Assembly (NCBI RefSeq): GCF_035581365.1
Contig: NZ_CP141590.1
Span: forward strand, 124,001-188,000
Reading direction: 5' to 3'
DNA: 64,000 nucleotides
Source of the DNA: Tsuneonella sp. CC-YZS046
GTDB taxonomy: Bacteria; Pseudomonadota; Alphaproteobacteria; Sphingomonadales; Sphingomonadaceae
The notes below the pieces were generated by a model. It did no database searches, was not told the DNA's origin, and saw only the letters and a list, made by a program, of their open reading frames with translations. Positions 42,070 through 50,929 of this stretch are shown piece by piece (position 1 is the first letter of the stretch; every line of letters begins with the position of its first letter). A program made the translations under genes and the position numbers.

Positions 42070-42836
42070 GCGAAGATAAGACAGTCGAGCTTGAACGGCG
42101 GGGTTCCGTCCTGGTGATGGCGATCAACCGCCCGGATCGCCGCAATGCCGTCAACCGTGCGGTGTCGCTGGCCATGGCCGATGCGCTCGACCTGCTGGAT
42201 AGCGATGAAGGCCTGCGGGCCGGCATCATTACGGGCCGTGGCGGCAATTTCTGCTCCGGCATGGACCTGAAGGCCTTCATTGACGGAGAACGGCCTGAGC
42301 TTGAAGGGCGCGGTTTTGCCGGAGTCTGCGAAGCGCCGCCCGCCAAGCCCCTGATCGCGGCGGTGGAAGGCTATGCGCTGGCCGGCGGATTCGAACTCGC
42401 GCTGGCTTGCGACATGATCGTCGCGGCGGAAGATGCGACATTCGGCTTGCCTGAAGCGGCACGCGGGCTGGTTGCGGGATCGGGTGGCCTGCTGCGGCTG
42501 GGAAGGCGGATTCCGCCCGGAATAGCGCTGGAATATGCATTGACCGCGGCGCCTATCCCGGCATCGGAAGCGCGCCAGTGGGGCCTGATAAATCGGCTGG
42601 TTTCTCCGGGGCAGGCGCTCGAGGCCGCTTTGCAACTGGCCGGGGAAATCTCCGCCAATGCGCCGCTGTCGGTCCTGATGACCAAGCGGATCATGCGGGA
42701 ATCGCGGCTTTGGCCGGATGAGCGGATGTTCGATCTGCAGCGCCCGCTTTCGGAATCCGCGATCAATTCGGACGATGCGCGGGAGGGGGCTCGGGCCTTT
42801 GCCGAAAAGCGCGCTCCGATCTGGAGCGGCAAATGA
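42066..42836 (+). CDS. enoyl-CoA hydratase/isomerase family protein (crotonase)
   Basis: A 256-residue crotonase. GNFCSGMDLKAF and EGYALAGGFELALACDM form the oxyanion hole, and FGLPEAARGLVAGSGG carries the glutamate position. It probably hydrates the enoyl-CoA made by the acyl-CoA dehydrogenase at 43694. It overlaps the genes on both sides by ATGA. Confidence 0.88.
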   Translation: MSEDKTVELERRGSVLVMAINRPDRRNAVNRAVSLAMADALDLLDSDEGLRAGIITGRGGNFCSGMDLKAFIDGERPELEGRGFAGVCEAPPAKPLIAAVEGYALAGGFELALACDMIVAAEDATFGLPEAARGLVAGSGGLLRLGRRIPPGIALEYALTAAPIPASEARQWGLINRLVSPGQALEAALQLAGEISANAPLSVLMTKRIMRESRLWPDERMFDLQRPLSESAINSDDAREGARAFAEKRAPIWSGK

Positions 42837-43675
42837 AGCGGGTTGGCGTGATCGGGGGCGGCACGATGGGGGTCGGCATCGCCTATGTCTGCGCGCAGGC
42901 GGGTGGCGCCGTTACCGTGGTGGAACCGGATGACGAGCGTGCGGAGCGCATGCGCGGGATAATTCGTGATACCGCCGCGGGCGCGGTCAAACGCGGCAAG
43001 TTCTCGTCTGCGGAGGCGGATGCGCTGGATCGCGGGATCGAACGTGTCCGCGAGATTTCCGACCTTGCCGAAGGTTTCGACGTGATTATCGAATCCGTGT
43101 TCGAGGATCTCGAACTCAAGCGTTCGGTGCTGGCAAGCGCGGCGGCCCGGAACCCGGACTTGCTCGCTTCCAATACCAGCGCGCTTTCCATCGACAGCCT
43201 TGCCGAGGCCGTGCCCGATCCTTCGCGTTTTCTGGGAATGCATTTTTTCAACCCCGTGTGGTCGCTCAAACTGGTCGAGATCGTGCGGGGGGATGCGACA
43301 TCGGAGGATGCGTTGGAAACGGCCCGCGCTCTGGCTGCATGGATGGGCAAGGAATCGCTCGTCGTGCACGACGTGCCGGGCTTCGCAACCAGCCGGCTGG
43401 ACCTGATCGCCTCGCTCGAAGCGATGCGGATGCTGGAAAGCGGCGTGACCAGCGCAGAGGAGATCGATCGGGCCGCCACGCTTGCCTATCGTCACCCGGT
43501 GGGTCCTTTGCGCCTCAGCGACATTGTCGGGCTGGACGTGCGCCTGGACGTGGCCCGCGCGCTGGAAGCGGCGCATGGCTCCCGCTTCGCGCCGCCAAAA
43601 ATACTCGAGCAAATGGTCGCGGAAGGAAAGCTGGGCGTGAAGTCGGGCCAGGGTTTCTTCCATTGGCCTCAATGA
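42833..43675 (+). CDS. 3-hydroxyacyl-CoA dehydrogenase
   Basis: A 280-residue NAD-dependent enzyme that oxidises 3-hydroxyacyl-CoA to 3-ketoacyl-CoA. GGGTMGVGIA is the nucleotide loop, HFFNPVWSLKLVEIV carries catalytic His137, and the C-terminal half has the usual helical domain with VGPLRLSDIVGLD and VKSGQGFFHW. Like 3-hydroxybutyryl-CoA dehydrogenase in size. It works directly after the overlapping crotonase. Confidence 0.92.
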   Translation: MKRVGVIGGGTMGVGIAYVCAQAGGAVTVVEPDDERAERMRGIIRDTAAGAVKRGKFSSAEADALDRGIERVREISDLAEGFDVIIESVFEDLELKRSVLASAAARNPDLLASNTSALSIDSLAEAVPDPSRFLGMHFFNPVWSLKLVEIVRGDATSEDALETARALAAWMGKESLVVHDVPGFATSRLDLIASLEAMRMLESGVTSAEEIDRAATLAYRHPVGPLRLSDIVGLDVRLDVARALEAAHGSRFAPPKILEQMVAEGKLGVKSGQGFFHWPQ

Positions 43676-43693
43676 AGCAGGGTTAGCCGCTCG

Positions 43694-44872
43694 ATGTCAT
43701 CGCAGAACATGTTCTATACGCCGCTGATCGATACGCAGGATCATCACCCCGCGCTGCGCGAGAGCGTGGCCAAGCTCATGGGCGGGTTCGGCCGCGGGTA
43801 TTTCCAGGACATCGTGAAACGCGGTGCACGGGCCGATGAGCTGTGGAAGGCGCTGGGCGAGGCGGGGTTCCTGGGCGTCCATATGCCGGAAGAGTTCGGC
43901 GGCGGCGGTGGCGGCATGGCCGATTATTATGTCATCATCGAGGAAGTGTCGGCGCATGGCTGCCCGCTGCTGGCCATGGTCATCAACTCGATCTGCTCGC
44001 CGATGATCGTGGCCTATGGCTCGGAGGAGATGAAGCGGGACTGGTTGCCCGGCCTTGCCAGCGGCGAGCGCCGCATGGCCTTCGGGATTACCGAGCCGAA
44101 TGCCGGGTCTAACACTCACAACGTCAACACCTCCGTGCGGCAAACGCCGGATGGCTGGGTGTTGAGCGGAACGAAATACTGGACGTCCGCCATCGATGAA
44201 TCCGACGCGGTGCTGGTGGTCGCGCGCGATGCCGACCGATCGACGCCGGAGCGGTCCGCGCTCTCGCTGTTCGTGGTTCCCACCGATGCGAAGGGCTTGA
44301 GCTGGAGCAAGATCGACTGCGCCGTCGCCGTCGCGGAGGATCAGTTCTTCACCTACTACGACGACATCAAGCTGCCGCCAGAGGCGCTGGTGGGCGAGCC
44401 GGGCAACGGCCTCAAGCAATTGTTCATCGGGCTAAACCCGGAACGGGTCGCGGTCGCGGCCATCAACAACGGCATTTCGCGTTTCGCGCTGGCGCAGGCC
44501 GCGCAATACGCCTGCGACCGCACGGTCTGGAAAGCGCCGATCGGGGCGCATCAAGGTATCGCCCACCCCTTGGCCGAGGCATTCATCGGCGTGCAGCAGG
44601 CCCGGCTGATGGCGGCGCGGGCTGCCCAACTCTACGACAGCGGCGAAGATGCGGCCGAAGCCTCGAACATGGCCAAGTTTGCCGCCGCCAATTCCTCCCT
44701 CAAGGCGCTGGATCAGGCGATTCAGGTCCATGGCGGCAATGGCATGTCGAACGAATATGGCCTTGCCGACCTGTGGTTCGTCGCGCGGATGCACAAGACA
44801 GCGCCGGTCAGCCGCGAGATGGTGCTGAACCATATCGCGCAACATAGCCTCGGCCTGCCCAAGAGTTATTGA
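43694..44872 (+). CDS. acyl-CoA dehydrogenase
   Basis: A 392-residue FAD-dependent enzyme that makes 2-enoyl-CoA. FGITEPNAGSNTHNVNTSV and W-V-LSGTKYWTS are the flavin and substrate loops, and HGGNGMSNEYGLADLW lies in the C-terminal domain. The end VSREMVLNHIAQHSLGLPKSY belongs to a subfamily without the C-terminal glutamate motif YEGT, so the catalytic base must lie elsewhere. It is in operon with ligase, crotonase and dehydrogenase, giving a complete cycle short of thiolysis. Confidence 0.9.
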   Translation: MSSQNMFYTPLIDTQDHHPALRESVAKLMGGFGRGYFQDIVKRGARADELWKALGEAGFLGVHMPEEFGGGGGGMADYYVIIEEVSAHGCPLLAMVINSICSPMIVAYGSEEMKRDWLPGLASGERRMAFGITEPNAGSNTHNVNTSVRQTPDGWVLSGTKYWTSAIDESDAVLVVARDADRSTPERSALSLFVVPTDAKGLSWSKIDCAVAVAEDQFFTYYDDIKLPPEALVGEPGNGLKQLFIGLNPERVAVAAINNGISRFALAQAAQYACDRTVWKAPIGAHQGIAHPLAEAFIGVQQARLMAARAAQLYDSGEDAAEASNMAKFAAANSSLKALDQAIQVHGGNGMSNEYGLADLWFVARMHKTAPVSREMVLNHIAQHSLGLPKSY

Positions 44873-46383
44873 TGGAGCGGCCGGTGCCCAGCGCTCCGCT
44901 CGATCTGGTGAGCATGCTGGCCGATCATGCGCGAGCGCGAGCGGATGCCGCCTGCCTGCTGTTCGACGGGGAAGCGATCGCCTTCGGTGAACTGGCTGCC
45001 CGGTCCGGCAAGGTCGCAGGTGCGCTGGCTGGGCAGAATATCCGGCCCAGCGACCGGGTCGCGATTCTGGCTCTGTCCGGCCCGGTATTCTTCGAACTGC
45101 TGTTCGGCTGCGCCAGGGCCGGGGCGATCATGGTGCCGATAAACAGCCGCTTATCGGCGCGCGAAGTCGGCGAAATCCTGACCGACGCCGAACCCGCGCT
45201 GCTCGTCGTGGATGAGGCGCTGGCCCGCCTCGTGCCTGACGGTTTGGAGATGCCGGTCCTTTCCACTGGCGATTTTGCCGCATGGCGGGATCGCTGCGAG
45301 CAGGCAACGCCGGTTTCCGTGGAACCGGACGATCCGGTGCTGATCCTTTATACCTCCGGCACGACCGCGCTGCCCAAGGGCGTCATGCTGAGCCATCGCA
45401 ACCTGTCCTATCTCGGCCGGATGGCGGGAGAGCTTTGGGAATTCACCGCCGACAGCACCAACCTGGCCGCTATGCCATTATTCCATATCGGGGGCATCGG
45501 CTGGGGGATGCTGGCGCTCAGCCAGGGCGGGCGGACAGTGCTGACGCGAGCGACCGAGCCCGCCGCCCTGCTCGAACTGATGCGCGTTCATGGCGTTACC
45601 CATGCGTTCCTTGTGCCGACCGTGATCCAGCGGCTGGTCGATCATCTGGTGGAGACAGGCGATCCGGCGCCGAAAGTGGCTCATATGTTCTATGGAGCGG
45701 CGCCGATGGGGGAAGCGCTGCTGGCGCGTTCCATCGAGGCGTTCGGCAGTGCGTTCCATCATACTTACGGGATGACGGAGACGGCGGGCACGACCGTCAC
45801 GCTCGATCCGGAAGATCACTATCCCGCCGGGCCGCATCCCGAACGGTTGCGATCCTGCGGGCGCGCCATGCCATGGGTGGAATTGAAGCTCGTGGACCCG
45901 GCGACGGGCAAGGAGGTCGCTCCGGGCGAGATCGGTGAAATCCGGATGCGCTCGCCCGCCATCACCAGAGGTTATTGGCGCAAGCTCCAGGAAACGGAAG
46001 AAGCGATCACCGCCGATGGCTGGCTATGCTCGGGCGATGCAGCCATGCAGGACGCGGACGGATATGTCTATCTGAGGGATCGCTACAAGAACATGATCGT
46101 GTCGGGCGGGGAGAATATCTATCCTGCCGAGATCGACAATGTGCTGCAGCATCATCCGGCCATCCAGGAAGTGGCGGTGGTCGGCGTCCCGCACCCGAAA
46201 TGGGGGGAGACGCCTTGCGCCTATGTGGTGCTGCGGCCGGGCGAGCGGGCCAGCGAAAGCGAGATCATCGCGTTCGCCAGGGAGCGGCTCGCGCATTACA
46301 AATGCCCGACATCCGTGGTGTTCGCGGAGGATTTGCCGCGCAATGCATCCGGCAAGATCCTGAAGCGGGAGTTGAGGAAATGA
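44872..46383 (+). CDS. AMP-forming acyl-CoA synthetase
   Basis: A 503-residue ligase starting at the ATG that shares its A with the previous stop codon. YTSGTTALPKGVMLSH, YGMTETAGT, DRYKNMIVSGGENIYP and NASGKILKRELRK are all intact, including the C-terminal catalytic lysine (unlike the ligase at 2965). It feeds the acyl-CoA dehydrogenase just upstream in the operon. The acid is not known, but a medium-length or cyclic acid is probable. Confidence 0.92.
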   Translation: MERPVPSAPLDLVSMLADHARARADAACLLFDGEAIAFGELAARSGKVAGALAGQNIRPSDRVAILALSGPVFFELLFGCARAGAIMVPINSRLSAREVGEILTDAEPALLVVDEALARLVPDGLEMPVLSTGDFAAWRDRCEQATPVSVEPDDPVLILYTSGTTALPKGVMLSHRNLSYLGRMAGELWEFTADSTNLAAMPLFHIGGIGWGMLALSQGGRTVLTRATEPAALLELMRVHGVTHAFLVPTVIQRLVDHLVETGDPAPKVAHMFYGAAPMGEALLARSIEAFGSAFHHTYGMTETAGTTVTLDPEDHYPAGPHPERLRSCGRAMPWVELKLVDPATGKEVAPGEIGEIRMRSPAITRGYWRKLQETEEAITADGWLCSGDAAMQDADGYVYLRDRYKNMIVSGGENIYPAEIDNVLQHHPAIQEVAVVGVPHPKWGETPCAYVVLRPGERASESEIIAFARERLAHYKCPTSVVFAEDLPRNASGKILKRELRK

Positions 46384-47171
46384 CAGCCGCTATTTCACCG
46401 AGCGCGGAACTGCTGCGCGCCTTCGCAGTGGATTTCCTGACCTCGCATGATCCTGAAGTCGCCCGCCGGATCATGCATCCCGATTATCGCCTTCTGATCG
46501 GCGGGTATCTACTGTCCGGCCGCGAGGAGGCCTATCTGCCGGCGACCGTGGCGCAGCTCGATCTTTTCCCGGGCCTGTGCGTGACTGTGCATGACGTGGT
46601 GCTTGCGCCCGATGCGGTCGCGATGCGTTTTACCGAGCATGGCATGTCGGCGCGCGAAGGCCGGGTGTCGAGCTGGGGCGGGATCACGCTCTTCCGGGTC
46701 GAGGATGGGACATTGCGCCATGGCTGGGCCGAAGAGGATTATTATGCGCGCAAGCTGCAGCTCCGATCTGGCCATGTGAACACCATCCGGGCGCCGCATC
46801 CCGCCCCATGGGATCAGCCGGTCCGCCAGCCCGATGCCGATACGGAAAGGAGCATCCGGGCCTGGCTGGCCGATCCATCCGTGCTGATCGAGGGAGTGGA
46901 CGAGATCAGCGAAGGCGGCCCGAAATTGAGCGAATTGATCCGGTCCGATGGCTTCGAGCTTTTGGTGTTGATGACAGCCGGCGGCCGGGGGGCATTCCAT
47001 GGCGAACTTGGCGGGGAATATCTCGGCGGGTTTCCTGAAGTGGGTCAGGAGCATCGCGGCCGGCGGATCGCCGTGCCGATTGCAGGGATAGTGGATACGC
47101 TCGATGGAGCGGTGATCGGTGCGCAGATTTGCGCCGACCGGCTGGGACTGAGCCGACGAATATCGTCCTGA
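46380..47171 (+). CDS. double SnoaL-like (NTF2-fold) protein
   Basis: A 263-residue protein overlapping the ligase by four bases. The first 130 residues form a SnoaL-like domain (LLRAFAVDFLTSHDPEVARRIMHPDYRLLIGG, ending GTLRHGWAEEDYYARKLQL), and residues from about 160 look like a second, diverged NTF2-like unit ending IVDTLDGAVIGAQICADRLGL. Two-domain forms are less common. Function could be isomerisation or a carrier-like role; unknown. Start chosen at ATG 46380. Confidence 0.72.
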   Translation: MTAAISPSAELLRAFAVDFLTSHDPEVARRIMHPDYRLLIGGYLLSGREEAYLPATVAQLDLFPGLCVTVHDVVLAPDAVAMRFTEHGMSAREGRVSSWGGITLFRVEDGTLRHGWAEEDYYARKLQLRSGHVNTIRAPHPAPWDQPVRQPDADTERSIRAWLADPSVLIEGVDEISEGGPKLSELIRSDGFELLVLMTAGGRGAFHGELGGEYLGGFPEVGQEHRGRRIAVPIAGIVDTLDGAVIGAQICADRLGLSRRISS

Positions 47172-47234
47172 CCGAGAGAATATCGCCGCGGTTCTGGGCC
47201 GACAGGTATGCGTTTTACTGGATAGTGCCGGCCG

Positions 47235-47276
47235 ATGATCCACATTGTGTCTCTCAGCTACAGTGGTGAGGATCAT
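47235..47276. promoter_or_regulatory. imperfect inverted repeat before SnoaL gene
   Basis: ATGATCC (47235-47241) and GGATCAT (47270-47276) are exact inverted repeats, and CCACATTGTG/CTACAGTGG inside them continue the symmetry with bulges. It may be an operator or an RNA hairpin in the leader, 62 bp before the ATG at 47339. Confidence 0.4.
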
Positions 47277-47338
47277 AACGGCATTGCGCGTCGTGTGGGG
47301 ATTGCCCAACATAAGCCCGCCAATGGGAGAGACGCGGC

Positions 47339-47797
47339 ATGACGAAAAGTGTGGAAGAGCGACTGACGGAGATCGAGAGCAAGCTGGCCCTGTATGATCT
47401 CATGCATGACTACCAGCGCCTGGGCGACGAGAAGCGTTACAGGGAATGGGCCGAATGCTGGACCGAGGATGCCGTTTTCGAAAATTCATTCGGGTCGCTG
47501 CACGGCAAGCAGGAGATATTCGAAGCCTGCGACGGGCAGATGAAGGTGTTTCAGGATCAGGAGCATCTGGTCGGCAATACGCGTTTCCGCGTTTCTGGTG
47601 ACGAGGCGACCGGCACCGGGGTCCTGATCTTCATCGGTGTACCCGATGTGGGCCAGCCCGGAGAGCATGTCATCACTGGCGGCCATTATGACTGGCGTTT
47701 TCGCAAGACCGACGATGGCTGGAAGATCAGCTATGCCTATCTTCGTTTCGTCTGGAGCAAGGGTGATCGCAGCGGAATGTTCACGACGCCCACCTAG
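47339..47797 (+). CDS. SnoaL-like (NTF2-fold) protein
   Basis: A 152-residue SnoaL-4 type protein with VEERLTEIESKLALYDLMHDYQRLGDEKRYREWAECW and the end WKISYAYLRFVWSKGDRSGMF. Unlike most others here it has its own upstream region with an inverted repeat and a GGGAGAGA ribosome site, so it is probably transcribed alone. It ends 48 bp before the convergent TetR gene. Confidence 0.82.
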   Translation: MTKSVEERLTEIESKLALYDLMHDYQRLGDEKRYREWAECWTEDAVFENSFGSLHGKQEIFEACDGQMKVFQDQEHLVGNTRFRVSGDEATGTGVLIFIGVPDVGQPGEHVITGGHYDWRFRKTDDGWKISYAYLRFVWSKGDRSGMFTTPT

Positions 47798-47844
47798 AGC
47801 CAGGATATTGTTCCGCGATCTGCCGCTGAGTTCTTGGACAGGCT

Positions 47845-48519
47845 TTATGGGTCGATGCTGGGCGCTTTATACAGGGGTTTGATATTATTGCGGCATGATT
47901 GGAGTTCGGTTTGGAGTTTGCGCTGTGTGGTTTTGTCGCTGGCGATGGCGAGGAGCCTGATGATGACGCCGAGGCGTGCCTGGAGATGGAACTGCTGGTC
48001 ATCGAGTTCTTCGTGGACCCAGAAGTCGATGACGCCGGAGAAGAAGACGACGAAGTCGCGTGAGAGGTCGTCGATGCCGAGGGTTTGTCCGAGATGGCCG
48101 TGGCGTTCGAGGTCCTGGAAGGCGCGCCACCAATATTGGTAGCCGCGGGTCATGAAGGCGGGGCGGTGGACGGGATCGGGGATGCCGAGCAGGAAGCGCA
48201 TGAGCGAGCGGATGAAGGCGGAATCGGCGGTGTAGACCTTGACCGCCACATCGGCGGCATGGAGGACATGCTCGAACGGATCGGCGGAGCTTTCCAGGCG
48301 CAGCAGCGAGTTGTCGAGGCGATCCTGATACTGGTTGAGCAGGATATAGAGGACCGTCCCCTTGGAGCCGATCAGATTGTAGGTGGTCGGGGTGCTGAAG
48401 CCGGCGCGGGACGCCAGGGCATGCATGGAGAAGTCGGTCGATCCGGTCTCCCTGACCAGTTCCTCGGCTGCGGCGATGATCTGCTGGCGCCGGCGGTTTT
48501 TCTTGTCTTCCAGTTTCAT
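47845..48519 (-). CDS. TetR family regulator (third type)
   Basis: A 224-residue TetR protein, with helix-turn-helix FSMHALASRAGFSTPTTYNLIGSKGTVLY. It is unrelated in detail to the 216-residue trio or the one at 27545. The C-terminal domain includes FIRSLMRFLLGIPDPVHRPAF. It probably controls the ferredoxin and Rieske operons close by. No clear operator of the 8-4-8 kind is seen in its own upstream gap. Confidence 0.88.
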   Translation of the reverse strand: MKLEDKKNRRRQQIIAAAEELVRETGSTDFSMHALASRAGFSTPTTYNLIGSKGTVLYILLNQYQDRLDNSLLRLESSADPFEHVLHAADVAVKVYTADSAFIRSLMRFLLGIPDPVHRPAFMTRGYQYWWRAFQDLERHGHLGQTLGIDDLSRDFVVFFSGVIDFWVHEELDDQQFHLQARLGVIIRLLAIASDKTTQRKLQTELQSCRNNIKPLYKAPSIDP

Positions 48520-48721
48520 TATCGCTTTGCCGATCTTGCCCTGGTCGCGGCTCCGGGTCGCGGAGCGTCATCCCCATGGTTGACTATATGACCAATTTCG
48601 AGGGGCGATGGAATCCCGTTGTTCCGGGCCTGGCCCGGCGTGGCGGATTTGCACCGCGCCGCATGGCGGCGGCAAGCGCGGAGCGCATCGCCAATCCATA
48701 ACCGTGCTGCAATCGCATGAA

Positions 48722-49042
48722 CTAGCCTTCGAACGGGGCGATGGTGAGTGCAAGGCCCTCGAGCCTTTGCTCGGCCAGGATCTGGCAGCTCAGGCGGGAG
48801 TTGGGGCGCTTCTCCAGGCTGCTGTCGAGCATGTCGGCCTCCTGCCTCTGCGCTGGCCCGACGATCGCCATCCATGGCTCGTCGACATGGACATGGCAGG
48901 TCGCGCAGGCGGCCTGGCCGCCGCACAGCGCCTCCACCAGCCCCTCGTCGCGCAGCGCTTCCATGAGCGGACGCCCGGCCTGGGCGGCGAGCGCCAGCTG
49001 TGCGCCGGTTCGGGTGGTAACATGGATCGTCACTGTTGCCAT
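48722..49042 (-). CDS. 2Fe-2S ferredoxin (adrenodoxin/putidaredoxin type)
   Basis: A 106-residue electron carrier starting MATVTIHVTT. The cluster cysteines follow C-x5-C-x2-C (LCGGQAACATC) with a fourth in RLSCQI about 35 residues later, the vertebrate-type pattern used by P450 and Rieske systems. It is divergent from the Rieske oxygenase and is the only ferredoxin in the window, so it may serve both that enzyme and the P450 at 19623. No ferredoxin reductase was found here. ATG 49042 is chosen over an upstream in-frame extension. Confidence 0.88.
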   Translation of the reverse strand: MATVTIHVTTRTGAQLALAAQAGRPLMEALRDEGLVEALCGGQAACATCHVHVDEPWMAIVGPAQRQEADMLDSSLEKRPNSRLSCQILAEQRLEGLALTIAPFEG

Positions 49043-49147
49043 GGTGGTTTGCCGAAGACGGTTCCTTTGGATTTGCGGGGCGGTTGCCTGGCGGGCTGGG
49101 CGCAAATGGCATGGCGTTCTGCGGGAGGTCAACTTTTAATGGATAAA

Positions 49148-49181
49148 AAAGTTGACACCGTTTAAACTTTACATGCATTAA
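49148..49181 (+). promoter_or_regulatory. promoter and inverted repeat before Rieske operon
   Basis: A consensus -35 TTGACA (49152-49157) is followed after 18 bp by CATTAA. AAAGTT (49148-49153) and AACTTT (49165-49170) form an inverted repeat over the -35 and spacer, with GTTTAAAC inside. It is a candidate operator for the TetR at 47845. Confidence 0.5.
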
Positions 49182-49278
49182 AAGGATGGGCGCTGACTCA
49201 CCGGGATACCCCGCCGAGGCAAGCGCCCCGTCGACCGCGGCTCGATCAAGGAAGCCCGCGGCAATGAGGAGAGAACCG

Positions 49279-50523
49279 ATGCGATCCGATTTTACCGAAG
49301 CCGCGGGCTTGGGCAAAGGGCCGGTGCCGCTCGAGCCTTATCGCTCGGCCGATTACTTCGAGCTGGAGCGCGAACGGGTGTTCCGCCGGGTCTGGCTGAA
49401 GATGGGCCGGGTCGAGGACCTGCCCGAGCGGGGCGACTACATCGTCAAGGAAGTCGAGATCTGCGGCGCCTCGATCCTGATCGCCCGCGGGGCGGACAAC
49501 GTCATCCGGGCCTTCCACAATGTCTGCTCGCATCGCGGCAACCAGGTGGTGTGGGAGGAGAAGGGCTCGCGCAAGACCATGTTCCGCTGCCCCTATCACA
49601 ACTGGACCTATGGCAGCGACGGCCGGCTGCTGGCGATATTCGACGAGGACAAGTTCTTCGGCGTCGACAAGTCCAAATGCGGGCTCGAGGCGGTTCAGTG
49701 CGACGTCTGGGACGGCTGGATCTTCATCAACCTCAATCCGGACAACACGGTCGGGCTGAGGGACTATCTGGGCGATATGGGCGAGTTCCTGTCGGACATC
49801 CCCTATCCCAATCCGGATCGGCATGTGACGATCCAGACCTATCTCAAGTGCAACTGGAAGCTGGTGGTGGATGCGTTCAGCGAGTCCTACCACATCCCCA
49901 TCCTGCATGCGAAGACGATCGGCCCCAACTTCTCGTCCCCGTCCGATCCGGCGGGCCATCTGCAGAACGCGGAGTTCTTCGGCCCGCATCATTCGATCTC
50001 GCTGTTCGGCAATCCGGACTACCAGCCGCAGGAAGTGCAGCTGGTGGAGCAGCTGGCCTACAAGCACATGCAATCGGAGAATGTGCTGGCGGCCAACCAG
50101 TCCGGCGACACCGAGGATCTGCGCGCCCATCGCTCGGTCAATCCGGCCAAGTCGAACACCTGGTCGATGGACATCAACGAGTTCTTCCCGAACTTCCATC
50201 TCGATGTGGCGGGCGGCGGCTTCTGGACCCATGAGATCTGGCCGATCCGCCCGGACTACACGCGCTACGAGATGCACTTCTTCGTGCCCAGGCCGGAGAC
50301 GATCCGGGAAGCGTTCCACCAGGAGCATTATCTGGCTCGCCTGGCCGATGTCGTGCTGGAAGACGTGGCCAATGTCGAGCGGACCCAGAAGGGCATTGCG
50401 GCCCGCGCCAAGCATCACATGATCCTGCAGGACAACGAAGTGCTGGTCCGGCGCTTCGCGCATCTGGTCGACGAGTTCACCCAGGCCGCCAATCTGGAAG
50501 AGGCGCTGGAGCGTTGCGCATGA
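49279..50523 (+). CDS. Rieske-type ring-hydroxylating oxygenase, alpha subunit
   Basis: A 414-residue oxygenase component. The Rieske cluster ligands are Cys83-x-His85 and Cys104-x2-His107 (CSHRG, CPYHNW). The mononuclear iron site is made by His205 and His210 in DAFSESYHIPILH with Asp362 likely as the third ligand. It could hydroxylate, dihydroxylate or demethylate an aromatic, terpenoid or carnitine-like substrate. No ordinary beta subunit follows, but a 120-residue protein overlaps its end. ATG at 49279 follows GAGGAGAG; upstream in-frame ATGs exist. Electrons probably come from the divergent ferredoxin. Confidence 0.9.
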   Translation: MRSDFTEAAGLGKGPVPLEPYRSADYFELERERVFRRVWLKMGRVEDLPERGDYIVKEVEICGASILIARGADNVIRAFHNVCSHRGNQVVWEEKGSRKTMFRCPYHNWTYGSDGRLLAIFDEDKFFGVDKSKCGLEAVQCDVWDGWIFINLNPDNTVGLRDYLGDMGEFLSDIPYPNPDRHVTIQTYLKCNWKLVVDAFSESYHIPILHAKTIGPNFSSPSDPAGHLQNAEFFGPHHSISLFGNPDYQPQEVQLVEQLAYKHMQSENVLAANQSGDTEDLRAHRSVNPAKSNTWSMDINEFFPNFHLDVAGGGFWTHEIWPIRPDYTRYEMHFFVPRPETIREAFHQEHYLARLADVVLEDVANVERTQKGIAARAKHHMILQDNEVLVRRFAHLVDEFTQAANLEEALERCA

Positions 50524-50882
50524 GGAACATGGTGACGGTGCCGGCCGGCGAGCGCTGCCTGCCCGAGGGATTTGAGGAGCTTGAGGAGTTCGTGCCCTAT
50601 TGGGCGGTCGCCGGGCAGGATGCGCGCCGCTACCAGAGATCGGACACCACCATGGCCGAGATCGAGCGGTTCTACCACGCGGTCTACCCCCGCGCCGACG
50701 CGGCGATGGACCACCTCGAGAAGTTCCCCCTGCGCGACATGCCGGGGCCGGAAACCCGCCTCAAGCGCCTCATCCTCTCGCTCGCCCAGGCCTCCATGTC
50801 GATCGAAATCCACGGCGAGGCCCGCGTCGCCAACTCGCCATGGCCCAACGAAATGAAAATCATCACTCCAGAAGAACTCTGA
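50520..50882 (+). CDS. small conserved protein co-translated with Rieske oxygenase
   Basis: A 120-residue soluble protein that overlaps the Rieske gene by ATGA. I do not recognise a named domain. It begins MRNMVTVPAGERCLPEGFEELEEFVPYWAVAG and is mostly helical, with TMAEIERFYHAVYPRADAAMDHLEKFPL. It is too short and unlike an NTF2-fold beta subunit, yet it sits where one is expected. An assembly or small-subunit role is a guess. Confidence 0.7.
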   Translation: MRNMVTVPAGERCLPEGFEELEEFVPYWAVAGQDARRYQRSDTTMAEIERFYHAVYPRADAAMDHLEKFPLRDMPGPETRLKRLILSLAQASMSIEIHGEARVANSPWPNEMKIITPEEL

Positions 50883-50929
50883 AATGACATAACCAACTCA
50901 ATCATAACAAAATTAATCGGGAGAGCATA

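Noticed and set aside
48577-48594. TGGT...ACCA near-palindrome with TTGACT upstream of the TetR gene at 47845
   Set aside because: Arm pairing is weak beyond four bases and the -35-like element points away from the nearest minus-strand gene.
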